A stretch of 64,000 bases of DNA. Origin: Flavobacteriales bacterium. GTDB taxonomy: Bacteria; Bacteroidota; Bacteroidia; Flavobacteriales_G; Salibacteraceae. The stretch is from positions 1 through 64,000 of the forward strand of contig JAGQYO010000003.1 in the NCBI GenBank assembly GCA_020435995.1, written 5' to 3'. Below, in pieces: positions 44,579-53,241 of the stretch. The translations under genes and the position numbers were made by a program. The notes below the pieces were generated by a model, which had not been told where the DNA came from, ran no database searches, and saw only the letters and a list, made by a program, of their open reading frames with translations. Each line of letters begins with the position of its first letter. The stretch's first letter is position 1.

Positions 44579-46668
44579 AAAAATTGAAGAAATACATACT
44601 GTTTTTGGGCCTTTTCTGGTGGACCTTTTCGAGTTTTTCGCAGGGAACCATTGATGTAGAGGAATTCAAAAAAGCATTAGAGTCCAATTTGGATTTAGAT
44701 CAGCTCAAAAAGAATCCGGTGCTCGATATGGAGCGATCGGATAGCCTTTTTGAATCCATCAACAAGGGAGGGGATTCGTTATTTGAGCCGAAATTCTATC
44801 ACTTGCTTGGAAAACTGAACGCTGAAAAAGGAAATTTCGCGGTGTCTATTGAATATTTCAACACAGCCGAAGAGTACAGAAAGGAAACCAATCTCCGCGA
44901 TTTTTTTGTACACAATTTGCTTGATCGCGGAAACGTATATTACAAAAATGGTGATTTCGAAGCCGCCGAAAAAGATTACCAAACAGCCCTTTCTCTCGCC
45001 ACTACACTCAACGACGAAGCATCTCGGGCTATAGCTTTTAATAATTTAGGGCTACTTGAATTACATCGAAAAAATTTCGATTTGGCTTCGGGCTTATTTA
45101 ACGATGCTCTTTCTATTCGTAAAAAACTCAATGACCCTTTTTTAGTGGCGCATAGTTTAACCTATTTGGCCATGCTTCATTTTCATCAAGAACAATTCGA
45201 AAGCGCTATTTCATATTATTTGCAGGCTAAAGACGTTTATAGCACACTTCAAAAAGACAAACGAGACCAGCGTTTTCAAATTCAGATTACCAAATTGAAT
45301 AATGAGCTGGGTTTTTGCTTTTACAGACAAAACAAACCAGAAAAAGCTATTTTATATGCCGACAGCGCAGTTCTGTTTTCTGAGCAAATAGAAAGCAATT
45401 ATGATAGAGCCAGCCTTTTGTACCAGGCGGCCAAGGTTATTTTCTATGCCAAAGAAACCCAAAAGGCCCTCGAAATAGCCTATAAAATCAACGGATTAGC
45501 AGCCGAATACCACTTCAAAGACATACTTCAAAAAAACTATGACCTGATGGCCGATTGTTTTGAAGCACAAAAAAATTACGAAAAAGCTATTGAATACGCT
45601 AGAAAGAGCCATCAAATGAAGGATCAAATCGTAAACGACCGAATGGCAAAAAAACTAGCCGACGAGCGACTCAGCTTTCAAGTAATGACCAACAGGAAAC
45701 TGCTAAAAATGGCAGAAAAGGAAAACGAATTAAAGTCTATTGAGCTTAAGGCACAAGAGAGAATATCTATGCTGATGGGCATTATTGCCCTTATCGCCTT
45801 CCTTACGGTTGGAAGCTTATTCTATTCTAACCGACAAAAAATGAAGGTAAACCAAAAGCTTCTGGAGACCAATAAATTAATAGAAACCCAGAATGAAGAA
45901 ATAAAAAAACAACAAGAGCAATTGTCGCAGGCCAATTTAAAATTGCAAAAGAAATTCACGGAAATTGAAGAAATGGACGACGAAAAATCGCATCTGCTGT
46001 CAATCGTTGCTCATGATTTGCGAACACCCCTCAATTCCATCCTCGGGTTGTGTGATTTGCTGGAAATGGAAGAAGCCGACAGCGGGGAGGTAAACCCAGA
46101 CCGAAAAAGATATATCGAGTTGATCAAAGAATCTGGAGGGCGCATGCTCAATATGATTAATACACTTCTAAATGCTCGTAAAATAGAAAGCCAACAACTG
46201 GATATAAAAACCGAAGAAGTTGATGTAAACCTAATACTCGAAAAAATAATTAGCGAACATCGACCATGGTCCAAACGAAAATCAATCAATATTATCAATG
46301 AATTGAAAACGCCACCACCAGTTCTCGCGGATAAATTCCTCTTCCAACAGGTATTAGAAAACTTGGTCACCAATGCCATTAAGTATTCCCCAATTAATTC
46401 CAGTGTTAAGGTAGTGTCTGAAGTTAATGACAGGTTTTTAGCTATTAAAGTAATTGACAATGGCCCTGGAATAAGCCGAGATGACCAACAACGCCTATTC
46501 ACCAAATACCAGCGATTGAGTGCGCAGCCTACGGGTGGGGAAGACTCTATTGGTATTGGCCTCTCATTGGTAAAAAAATTAATTGAACTGATGGATGGAT
46601 CTGTAAGTTGTACAAGTGAACTTGGTTTGGGTAGCACGTTTCAGATAAACATCCCACTGGCAACATAA
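44575..46668 (+). CDS. TPR-containing sensor histidine kinase (3)
   Basis: 697 residues. A signal peptide (MKKLKKYILFLGLFWWTF), TPR helices (about 60-370), a transmembrane segment (LMGIIALIAFLTVGSLFY), a coiled coil (about 425-470), HisKA with His in SIVAHDLRTPLNSI, and HATPase (NLVTNAIKYSP, DNGPGIS, IGIGLSLVKKL). Start overlaps the ribD stop as ATGA, so it is translationally coupled to ribD. No response regulator nearby. Confidence 0.9.
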   Translation: MKKLKKYILFLGLFWWTFSSFSQGTIDVEEFKKALESNLDLDQLKKNPVLDMERSDSLFESINKGGDSLFEPKFYHLLGKLNAEKGNFAVSIEYFNTAEEYRKETNLRDFFVHNLLDRGNVYYKNGDFEAAEKDYQTALSLATTLNDEASRAIAFNNLGLLELHRKNFDLASGLFNDALSIRKKLNDPFLVAHSLTYLAMLHFHQEQFESAISYYLQAKDVYSTLQKDKRDQRFQIQITKLNNELGFCFYRQNKPEKAILYADSAVLFSEQIESNYDRASLLYQAAKVIFYAKETQKALEIAYKINGLAAEYHFKDILQKNYDLMADCFEAQKNYEKAIEYARKSHQMKDQIVNDRMAKKLADERLSFQVMTNRKLLKMAEKENELKSIELKAQERISMLMGIIALIAFLTVGSLFYSNRQKMKVNQKLLETNKLIETQNEEIKKQQEQLSQANLKLQKKFTEIEEMDDEKSHLLSIVAHDLRTPLNSILGLCDLLEMEEADSGEVNPDRKRYIELIKESGGRMLNMINTLLNARKIESQQLDIKTEEVDVNLILEKIISEHRPWSKRKSINIINELKTPPPVLADKFLFQQVLENLVTNAIKYSPINSSVKVVSEVNDRFLAIKVIDNGPGISRDDQQRLFTKYQRLSAQPTGGEDSIGIGLSLVKKLIELMDGSVSCTSELGLGSTFQINIPLAT

Positions 46669-46673
46669 AAGGA

Positions 46674-47519
46674 ATGTATTTTCTGTTGCTCAGCATCTGT
46701 TTTTCCTCCATCCTATTTGTTATCTTTAGGTACTTCGACAAATTCAAGGTCGATAACTTTACCGCCATTGTGGTTAACTACTTAGTGGCATTCGGAGTTG
46801 GTTTTCTATTAAATTCAAACCCTTCTTCATTCGATGCCAAAACCCAACCTTGGTTCTATTCCTCAATGGTACTGGGTCTTTTATTTATTTTTCTTTTCGG
46901 AATTCTAGCGCGAGTTACACAAGAAAAAGGCATCACGACTTCGGTAGTGTCCAATAAAATGTCGATGATCCTCCCAGTATTGGCAGCCTTTGTTTTTTTG
47001 GGCGACACTCCCAATTGGCTCAAAATAATGGGTATCTGTATAGCTATTCCGGGTATCATATTAACGGTAATAAAAAAAGGAACGCTCCTCAAAAACTATA
47101 TGGGCCTTCCTTTATTCCTGTTTTTAGGGAGTGGCATCCTCGACTTTAGCCTCAAGCTCAACCAAATGTACTTGGTAGACGATGACCAGTTTCTCTCCTT
47201 CGTTTCTTATATATTTTTATTCGCATTTGTGGCTGGAGCAGGATACGGAACTTTTCACAAAACGCTGGTATGGCACCAAAAAAACATAGTAGCGGGGATT
47301 ATTCTTGGCGTACCCAATTACTTTTCTATTTACTTTTTAATGGAAGCTCTCAATTTCGAAGGCATTGAAAGCACCACCATATTCCCTATAAACAACGCGG
47401 GAGTTTTGGTTATGTCGAGCCTGCTTTCGGTGCTCATATTCAAAGAGAAGTTAAGTATTACCAACACCATAGGAATGTTGCTATGCGTTGTATCCATTGC
47501 CATTATTTCCTTAGCATGA
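46674..47519 (+). CDS. EamA/DMT-type membrane transporter
   Basis: 281 residues with about nine to ten hydrophobic segments arranged as two EamA-like halves: FCSS/VFRYFDKFKVDN near the start, then two repeats around GIVIPGIILTV-like segments. Such permeases export or import small metabolites; the substrate cannot be predicted. It starts 5 nt after the kinase stop and overlaps the next gene by 4 nt. Confidence 0.83.
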   Translation: MYFLLLSICFSSILFVIFRYFDKFKVDNFTAIVVNYLVAFGVGFLLNSNPSSFDAKTQPWFYSSMVLGLLFIFLFGILARVTQEKGITTSVVSNKMSMILPVLAAFVFLGDTPNWLKIMGICIAIPGIILTVIKKGTLLKNYMGLPLFLFLGSGILDFSLKLNQMYLVDDDQFLSFVSYIFLFAFVAGAGYGTFHKTLVWHQKNIVAGIILGVPNYFSIYFLMEALNFEGIESTTIFPINNAGVLVMSSLLSVLIFKEKLSITNTIGMLLCVVSIAIISLA

Positions 47520-48106
47520 GCAGCGATGTTTATACCACCATCGCACTACCTAACGAAGTGCTGTTAAAAGAAAAAGGGTCCAAGCATTTGGGGTTTTCCC
47601 ATGCCATTAATTCAAGAGAAGAGGCGTCGGAACTGCTGAAAAAGTACCGAGAACTTCACCCAAAAGCCAACCATGTATGTTCTGCCTATGTCCTTTTAAA
47701 TGGAGAAGAATATGCCAGCGACGATGGTGAACCTAAAAATAGTGCTGGTCCACCTATTCTAGGTCAAATTAAATCCAAAAACCTGGTGAATGTCTTGGTG
47801 GTGGTCATCAGGTATTTTGGCGGTACAAAACTGGGAATTCCTGGCCTTATAAAAGCTTATAAGGAAACTGCCGCCTTGGTTTTAGATGCCTCTGAACAAA
47901 AAGTAATAGAATTGAGAGAATCCATTGTTGTATTATTTGATTACTCCTTAGAATCGTCGGTGAAAAGGCTGATTCATGAACATGGAATCGAAATAGGAAA
48001 ACAAGAATTCAATGAAAAGGTGACATGGGAGCTGCTTGTTCAACCAAACTTAAAAAAGCCTGTTACCCATCAATTATTAGAAATTCATGGTCTTGAAATC
48101 ATTTAA
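47516..48106 (+). CDS. YigZ/IMPACT-family protein
   Basis: About 196 residues from the ATG at 47516 (overlapping the EamA stop as ATGA); an earlier ATG in frame at 47483 lies inside the transporter gene and is unlikely. The YigZ signature is GSKHLGFSHAIN, ASDDGEPKNSAGPPILGQI, and VVVIRYFGGTKLGIPGL. This family is linked to translational control; the exact role in bacteria is unclear. It overlaps the next gene by 20 nt. Confidence 0.9.
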   Translation: MSSDVYTTIALPNEVLLKEKGSKHLGFSHAINSREEASELLKKYRELHPKANHVCSAYVLLNGEEYASDDGEPKNSAGPPILGQIKSKNLVNVLVVVIRYFGGTKLGIPGLIKAYKETAALVLDASEQKVIELRESIVVLFDYSLESSVKRLIHEHGIEIGKQEFNEKVTWELLVQPNLKKPVTHQLLEIHGLEII

Positions 48107-49856
48107 ACTCGTCGTAATTTCGGTGCTTATTCTGTTTGGGGCGCAGTTAAAGGGTCAAATGGAAGGTGCGGGTTATTGGCCAGCTCATGGTAGTTCTTAT
48201 TCAAACTCCAACTTTCGGTCACCAACAAACGATATTCAAGACATCCTCGATTCATTTATAAAAACCCACTCCACGTCTATTCATCCTCAGTCTACATTCT
48301 ATTTAATCAACACCCAATCTAGCAGTACTGGAATTCACTACACTTTTGAACAACATATTTTGGGAACACAAGTGCTACATAGTTTTCTCAAATTTCACCT
48401 AAACGGCAATTCTGTATTTGCACAGGCCTATCTGTATGGAAACATCAAGTTGGACCAAGCATCAGAGGTATTTGCACCAAGTGTTAGTTCACCTAAAGAA
48501 TACTACTGGTTTTATAGCCAGGGTCGCCTAAAACTTATGCACCAAGAATTTGAAACAGATCATGGCTTACTCAATATCCAGCGCTTGGTTTCGCTAGATA
48601 AAAACGAAGTAGTGATTCGCGATCTCAACCAATACCTGCATGCTAGCGATTCGCTTATTTGGGTAAAAGTATTTTATCCAGATCCAATAACATCCATAAA
48701 AGAGCCCTACGGTGTGTCTATCAAAGATTGGGACGATTCAACCTATGCCGCGATAGAAAACCAACAAGTGTTTAAGTCCATTCAAGCTCAATTCAAAAAC
48801 GACACATTTTTTCTTGCCAATGAATATATTAAAATAGTAGATATTTCGGGTCCATATCTCCCAGTGGCCGTTCAAAAAACCGATACTTTTAGTTTTCTCA
48901 GAAACGAACATGCCTTCGAGGAGGTCAACGTGTATTATCACATCACTAATTTTCGGCAGCACATGAGTCGTATGGGATATGATTCGCTGTGCAACTACCA
49001 AATATGGGCCGATGCCAGAGCTTTGGGGGGTGTTGACAATTCCATTTACGCTAACAATTTCTCTCCTCCACGTCTGCTTTTCGGAATCGGTGGTGTTGAT
49101 GATGGTGAAGATTGTAGTCCTATTATACATGAATACACCCATGCACTTTCTGACGCTGGCTCACCAAATAGCAATTTCGGAAAACATCGGGCTATTATAG
49201 ATGAAGGAATTGGGGATTATCTAGCAGCTTCTTACAAAAAAGACATTGATCCATACCAATCAGATCGTGTGTACAATTGGGATGGTCACAACGAATTTTG
49301 GGGTGGCAGAAACGTGGGCACAACTAAAATTTACCCCCGAGACACGTTTGGCACTATTCACGGCATTGGCGAAATTATATCGAGCTCCCTAATGGATATA
49401 AACAAAAACTTGGGGCGCACAGTAGCGGACCAACTTACTTTCGAATCGCTCTACTACTTAGCTCCAAACATGTCCATGCAAGCTTACGGAGAAACCTTGC
49501 TTCAAATAGAAGCCCAATTGTTTGGCGAGAAATACAAAAGTGAGTTATGCCGAGTGCTTTATCAGCGAGGATTAATTACACATTGCGAGGTGTCCGCTCA
49601 AAATCAAGTTAGCGACGTCGGATTTGCGGTAAGCAATACTTATGGGTTTGCCCTTGGAATAAGTCCGTTGAAAATTGAATCAAAGGAGCCTTTTTTGTTC
49701 TCTGTATACAACCTAAATGGCGTGCCAATTATGACCCGTACCACTGATGCATTAGAAGTAGAAGTTGCCCCTAGTGAGCTTCCAACTGGAACTCACATTT
49801 TGCGGATAGAATCGCCTTCCTATATTTTAAATCTAAAACTCACTCGTTTTAACTAA
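48087..49856 (+). CDS. secreted HExxH metallopeptidase with T9SS-like C-terminus
   Basis: 589 residues. A signal peptide (KSFKLVVISVLILFGAQLKG) leads into a pro-domain, then a gluzincin-type zinc site HEYTH (in PIIHEYTHALSD) and a downstream DEGIGDYLAA that supplies the third ligand Glu. The last 80 residues resemble a T9SS type A sorting domain (LFSVYNLNGVPIM, LPTGTHILRIE). Probably a peptidase exported to the cell surface. It resembles thermolysin-like (M4/M36) proteases but I cannot assign the family with certainty. Confidence 0.8.
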   Translation: MVLKSFKLVVISVLILFGAQLKGQMEGAGYWPAHGSSYSNSNFRSPTNDIQDILDSFIKTHSTSIHPQSTFYLINTQSSSTGIHYTFEQHILGTQVLHSFLKFHLNGNSVFAQAYLYGNIKLDQASEVFAPSVSSPKEYYWFYSQGRLKLMHQEFETDHGLLNIQRLVSLDKNEVVIRDLNQYLHASDSLIWVKVFYPDPITSIKEPYGVSIKDWDDSTYAAIENQQVFKSIQAQFKNDTFFLANEYIKIVDISGPYLPVAVQKTDTFSFLRNEHAFEEVNVYYHITNFRQHMSRMGYDSLCNYQIWADARALGGVDNSIYANNFSPPRLLFGIGGVDDGEDCSPIIHEYTHALSDAGSPNSNFGKHRAIIDEGIGDYLAASYKKDIDPYQSDRVYNWDGHNEFWGGRNVGTTKIYPRDTFGTIHGIGEIISSSLMDINKNLGRTVADQLTFESLYYLAPNMSMQAYGETLLQIEAQLFGEKYKSELCRVLYQRGLITHCEVSAQNQVSDVGFAVSNTYGFALGISPLKIESKEPFLFSVYNLNGVPIMTRTTDALEVEVAPSELPTGTHILRIESPSYILNLKLTRFN

Positions 49857-50253
49857 AATAAGGAGCGATATTCTTTTGGAAATACTCAGGAGCCGCAACG
49901 GGTCTTCCTGATTCATTTACAAACACCAAAGTTGTCTCACCCTCATTTATTTTTTCGCCTTTGAGATTAAACATTTCATAGTTGAAGGTAATTCGAGCCT
50001 TGGGAAGTTGTTTCAAATAAGTTACAAGTGTTAATTCATCATCGTAAAAAGCTGGCTTATAATATTTGATTTTATAATCCAACACAGGCATCATGATACC
50101 CGAGTCTTCCAACTCTTTGTAGCTCATCCCAATCGATTTCATGAGTGCAACCCTGCCCACTTCATAATATGTGGCATAATTGCCATAATAAACATATCCC
50201 ATTTGGTCGGTTTCGGCGTATCGTACCCTTATTGTTGTTTCAGCTTTTATCAT
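49849..50253 (-). CDS. 4HBT (YbgC/FadM-like) acyl-CoA thioesterase
   Basis: About 134 residues from the ATG at 50253; the reading frame also opens at a TTG three codons further. The catalytic Asp is in YAETDQMGYVYYGNY, as in YbgC. It hydrolyses acyl-CoA. The end overlaps the protease gene end by 8 nt (convergent). Confidence 0.88.
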   Translation of the reverse strand: MIKAETTIRVRYAETDQMGYVYYGNYATYYEVGRVALMKSIGMSYKELEDSGIMMPVLDYKIKYYKPAFYDDELTLVTYLKQLPKARITFNYEMFNLKGEKINEGETTLVFVNESGRPVAAPEYFQKNIAPYFS

Positions 50254-50600
50254 AATCCACAATTGAGTTCAAAATTGGCTTTTTGTTTCTTTATAAACCG
50301 AAAAAAACACATTTTAATAAATTAAAAAATAAATGAATTTAACCTTATAAATCACGTAAAATAGATAGTCAACGTCTAATCAAGTACATATAAAAAATAG
50401 TGTCCAATTTGGTACTTTTAGAAGTCAAATTAATTAGAAAATCAAGCGTAGATTCGTTTTTTTATTTACTTTTTTCTTCGAATATTTGCTGAGCTTATGA
50501 GAAGGGGCAAATGTTCTATTTTTCACCTTCGAAATTCTACACACAGCAAGAATGGAAAAATTAATAATAGTATTCACAAAGACAATTTGCATGATTAAAA
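50254..50600. promoter_or_regulatory. AT-rich intergenic region upstream of dnaA
   Basis: About 347 nt without a convincing gene. Contains near-matches to a DnaA box: TAATCCACA at the left edge and GTATTCACA near 50,571. It must hold the dnaA promoter. Nothing else was recognised in it. Confidence 0.5.
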
Positions 50601-52037
50601 ATGAGCGCTAAAACTCACGAAGACATCTGGAGGTCGTGCCTCTCGGTAATTAAAGACAATGTAAATCTTCAAAGCTACAAAACTTGGTTTGATCCAATTA
50701 AACCACTTCGCTTAAAAGACAACATCCTCACGATTCAAGTTCCTAGTCAATTTTTTTATGAGTGGCTAGAAGAACATTACATAACTCTTTTGAAAAAAAC
50801 ATTAAAAAAGGAAATAGGCCCTGACGGTAAATTGGAGTACTCTATTATTATGGATAATAGCTATTCTTCAGCAAAACCGTACACAGTGCGTATACCTACC
50901 AGTAACCGAAAAGAAACTAAAAATCCTTCAGTATCTATGCCTATTGATATGGGAGGTACTACTACGATTAAAAATCCATTTATTATTCCAGGACTCAAAA
51001 AAGTTGTGGTTGATAGCCAGTTGAATCCCAACTACTCGTTTGACACCTTTGTTGAGGGTGATTCAAATCGATTAGCAAGGAGCGCTGGTTTCGCTGTGGC
51101 AAATAAACCAGGTGGTACTGCGTTTAACCCTCTATTGGTTTATGGAGGAGTAGGACTAGGCAAAACACATCTTTCGCACGCCATTGGTATAGAAATTAAG
51201 AAGAATCACCCAAACAAAACAGTTTTGTTTGTTTCTTCTGAAAAATTCACGCAGCAATTTATCGAGTCGGTAAGAAACAATACCCAGAATGATTTTGTTC
51301 ATTTCTATCAAATGATAGATGTACTGATCATTGATGACGTCCAATTTCTTTCCGGTAAAGAGAAAACCCAAGACGTATTTTTCCATGTGTTTAATCACTT
51401 ACACCAAAATGGAAAACAATTGGTTTTGACTTCGGATAAGCCACCAGTTGAAATGCAAGGAATGGAGCAGCGTCTTCTATCAAGGTTCAAGTGGGGTCTT
51501 TCTGCCGATCTTCAAGTTCCTTCAATAGAAACTCGAATTGCTATCCTCGAAATGAAAATGTACCAAGAAGGTATTGAGCTTCCTAAAGAAGTGATCGAAT
51601 ACTTGGCATACAGCATTACCACAAACATTAGAGAACTAGAAGGAGCTTTGATTTCATTAATTGCACAGGCTTCATTGAACAAGAAATCCATCACCTTGGA
51701 TTTGGCAAAGAAGATGATCGACAAGTTTGTGAAAAACACCGCTCGAGAAGTTTCCATCGACTATATCCAAAAAGTGGTTTGCGATTATTTCGATTTGAAT
51801 ATCGAATTGCTGAAATCTAAAACTCGAAAAAGAGAAGTTGTACAAGCGCGTCAAATTGCAATGTTCTTTTCAAAGAAACTTACAAAATCCTCCTTGGCAA
51901 ACATTGGAGCGCATTGCGGAGGTAAAGATCATGCTACCGTTCTTCATGCATGTAAAACGGTAAATAATCTAATGGAAACTGATAAAACTTTTAGAGGTTA
52001 TATTGATGACTTAGAAAAGAAAATTGCTTTACAATAA
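50601..52037 (+). CDS. dnaA: chromosomal replication initiator protein DnaA
   Basis: 478 residues. Domain I (DIWRSCLSVIKDNVNLQSYKTW) is followed by an AAA+ domain with Walker A GGVGLGKTHL and Walker B VLIIDDVQFL, a sensor region, and domain IV with the DnaA signature GGKDHATVLHACKTV. Binds DnaA boxes and opens the origin. Start ATG at 50601 matches the usual DnaA N-terminus. It is followed by a terminator. Confidence 0.97.
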   Translation: MSAKTHEDIWRSCLSVIKDNVNLQSYKTWFDPIKPLRLKDNILTIQVPSQFFYEWLEEHYITLLKKTLKKEIGPDGKLEYSIIMDNSYSSAKPYTVRIPTSNRKETKNPSVSMPIDMGGTTTIKNPFIIPGLKKVVVDSQLNPNYSFDTFVEGDSNRLARSAGFAVANKPGGTAFNPLLVYGGVGLGKTHLSHAIGIEIKKNHPNKTVLFVSSEKFTQQFIESVRNNTQNDFVHFYQMIDVLIIDDVQFLSGKEKTQDVFFHVFNHLHQNGKQLVLTSDKPPVEMQGMEQRLLSRFKWGLSADLQVPSIETRIAILEMKMYQEGIELPKEVIEYLAYSITTNIRELEGALISLIAQASLNKKSITLDLAKKMIDKFVKNTAREVSIDYIQKVVCDYFDLNIELLKSKTRKREVVQARQIAMFFSKKLTKSSLANIGAHCGGKDHATVLHACKTVNNLMETDKTFRGYIDDLEKKIALQ

Positions 52038-52057
52038 AACCCTACCTTTTTTCATAA

Positions 52058-52152
52058 TGTGGAAAATGGGAATTCAATAATTTGGATTCCCTTTTTTTTT
52101 ATTCCCATAAGTTGTGGAGAATTAACATAGCACTACCTTCTTCCTATCCACA
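52058..52152. other. cluster of DnaA-box-like sites downstream of dnaA (possible oriC part)
   Basis: Three 9-mers with one mismatch to TTATCCACA: TTTTCCACA (minus strand, 52058-52066), TTCTCCACA (minus strand, 52113-52121) and CTATCCACA (plus strand, 52144-52152), in AT-rich DNA right after dnaA. It may be part of the replication origin, although single mismatches are not rare in AT-rich DNA. Confidence 0.35.
52068..52100 (+). terminator. Rho-independent terminator after dnaA
   Basis: GGGAATTCAA and TTGGATTCCC form a stem with one G-T pair, followed by nine T, 31 nt after the dnaA stop. Confidence 0.88.
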
Positions 52153-52200
52153 GATAGAACATTGCTAAATCATGTAAAGAATACGGACCTAGCGGTTTTA

Positions 52201-53241
52201 TTAGTGAATGCTATCGAACCGTTCGTTGGAGTGATTAGACTTCAGTCCAGTTTTGTAGCCCAATTTGTAGTGCAAGAGCAATTCCATTGCACCTTGCAAG
52301 TTGGTAGCTTGATTTAACTTAGATACGTTTACATCATAGCTGATTCCTATGCCTAAACCTGCCCAATTAAACTGAGTTTCGAAAACCATTGCGTCTTTTA
52401 CTCGATAAAATGCGCCAAATTCCAAGGTCATTTCTTTTTCAATACCCGTATAATTGCCAGCTTCTTGAAGCACAAAGTCGAAGCTTGTACCCAAAACAAA
52501 GTATCGCTGAGAACCCTGAAAATACATGATACCTCTCGGTATTACAGCAAAGTTGTTGGCGTGAGAATGAAACTCAAGTTCACCATGTACATAGGTTCCT
52601 GTTGAGAGCTGATATTCAGTATTTAAATATTCAACTTTGGGTTTGTTTAAATTGTTAATCGCAATACCGAACATACTCTTAAGGTTGGAGTGATTGGTCC
52701 CAAAATAATGGAATCCTGCGCCAACTCCCACATACGTTTTGGAGGCCTCACCTGCATACTCGCCTGGAATAGATTGATCAAATCCTATTTGATTCCATTG
52801 ACTACCCCAGTGCGCTCCATCGTAGGTCATCGACTTCTGGTTATACGTAACCTTAGCCCCAGCTGACCAAAAGTGGTTTTCATCTGGGTCGAATGACTTA
52901 CCAAATGCCAAATTGAGTCCGCTGTTAAAATTTGAAGTTTGGGTAACTCCGGCATCGTCCTTAATAACATATCCACCTAAGGCAAAAAAATCGTTTCCTG
53001 TAACATCGCTCAAAACAGGTAAATCTAATGAAGCAGCCATGGTATTGTAGGGCTGTGGAGAGGTTTGACTCCATTGTGTGCGGTAATGAGCATTCATTCT
53101 CAATGAACCATGAAACACACCAACCGCAGCTGGATTGAATATAGTTATTGCATCAGAAAATTGTGAAAAATGAGCCGCCTCTTGTGCCGCGCTTCCAAAT
53201 GAAACAACTATGCCTACTATGATGCCAATAACTCTTCTCAT
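52201..53241 (-). CDS. PorP/SprF-family type IX secretion membrane protein
   Basis: About 346 residues from the ATG at 53241, preceded by a 19-residue in-frame extension that would sit inside the upstream gene. The start RRVIGIIVGIVVSFGSAAQ is a signal peptide. The sequence HFSQFSDAITIFNPAAVG is the family signature and the rest is beta-barrel-like. PorP/SprF proteins accompany a T9SS type B cargo and are thought to anchor or assist it at the outer membrane. The start overlaps the stop of the upstream adhesin gene (TGATG), so the pair is translationally coupled. Confidence 0.9.
   Translation of the reverse strand: MRRVIGIIVGIVVSFGSAAQEAAHFSQFSDAITIFNPAAVGVFHGSLRMNAHYRTQWSQTSPQPYNTMAASLDLPVLSDVTGNDFFALGGYVIKDDAGVTQTSNFNSGLNLAFGKSFDPDENHFWSAGAKVTYNQKSMTYDGAHWGSQWNQIGFDQSIPGEYAGEASKTYVGVGAGFHYFGTNHSNLKSMFGIAINNLNKPKVEYLNTEYQLSTGTYVHGELEFHSHANNFAVIPRGIMYFQGSQRYFVLGTSFDFVLQEAGNYTGIEKEMTLEFGAFYRVKDAMVFETQFNWAGLGIGISYDVNVSKLNQATNLQGAMELLLHYKLGYKTGLKSNHSNERFDSIH

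Noticed and set aside
46011-46637. 208-codon minus-strand open frame inside the third kinase gene
   Set aside because: It lies over the HisKA/HATPase coding region and has the composition of a reverse-frame shadow.
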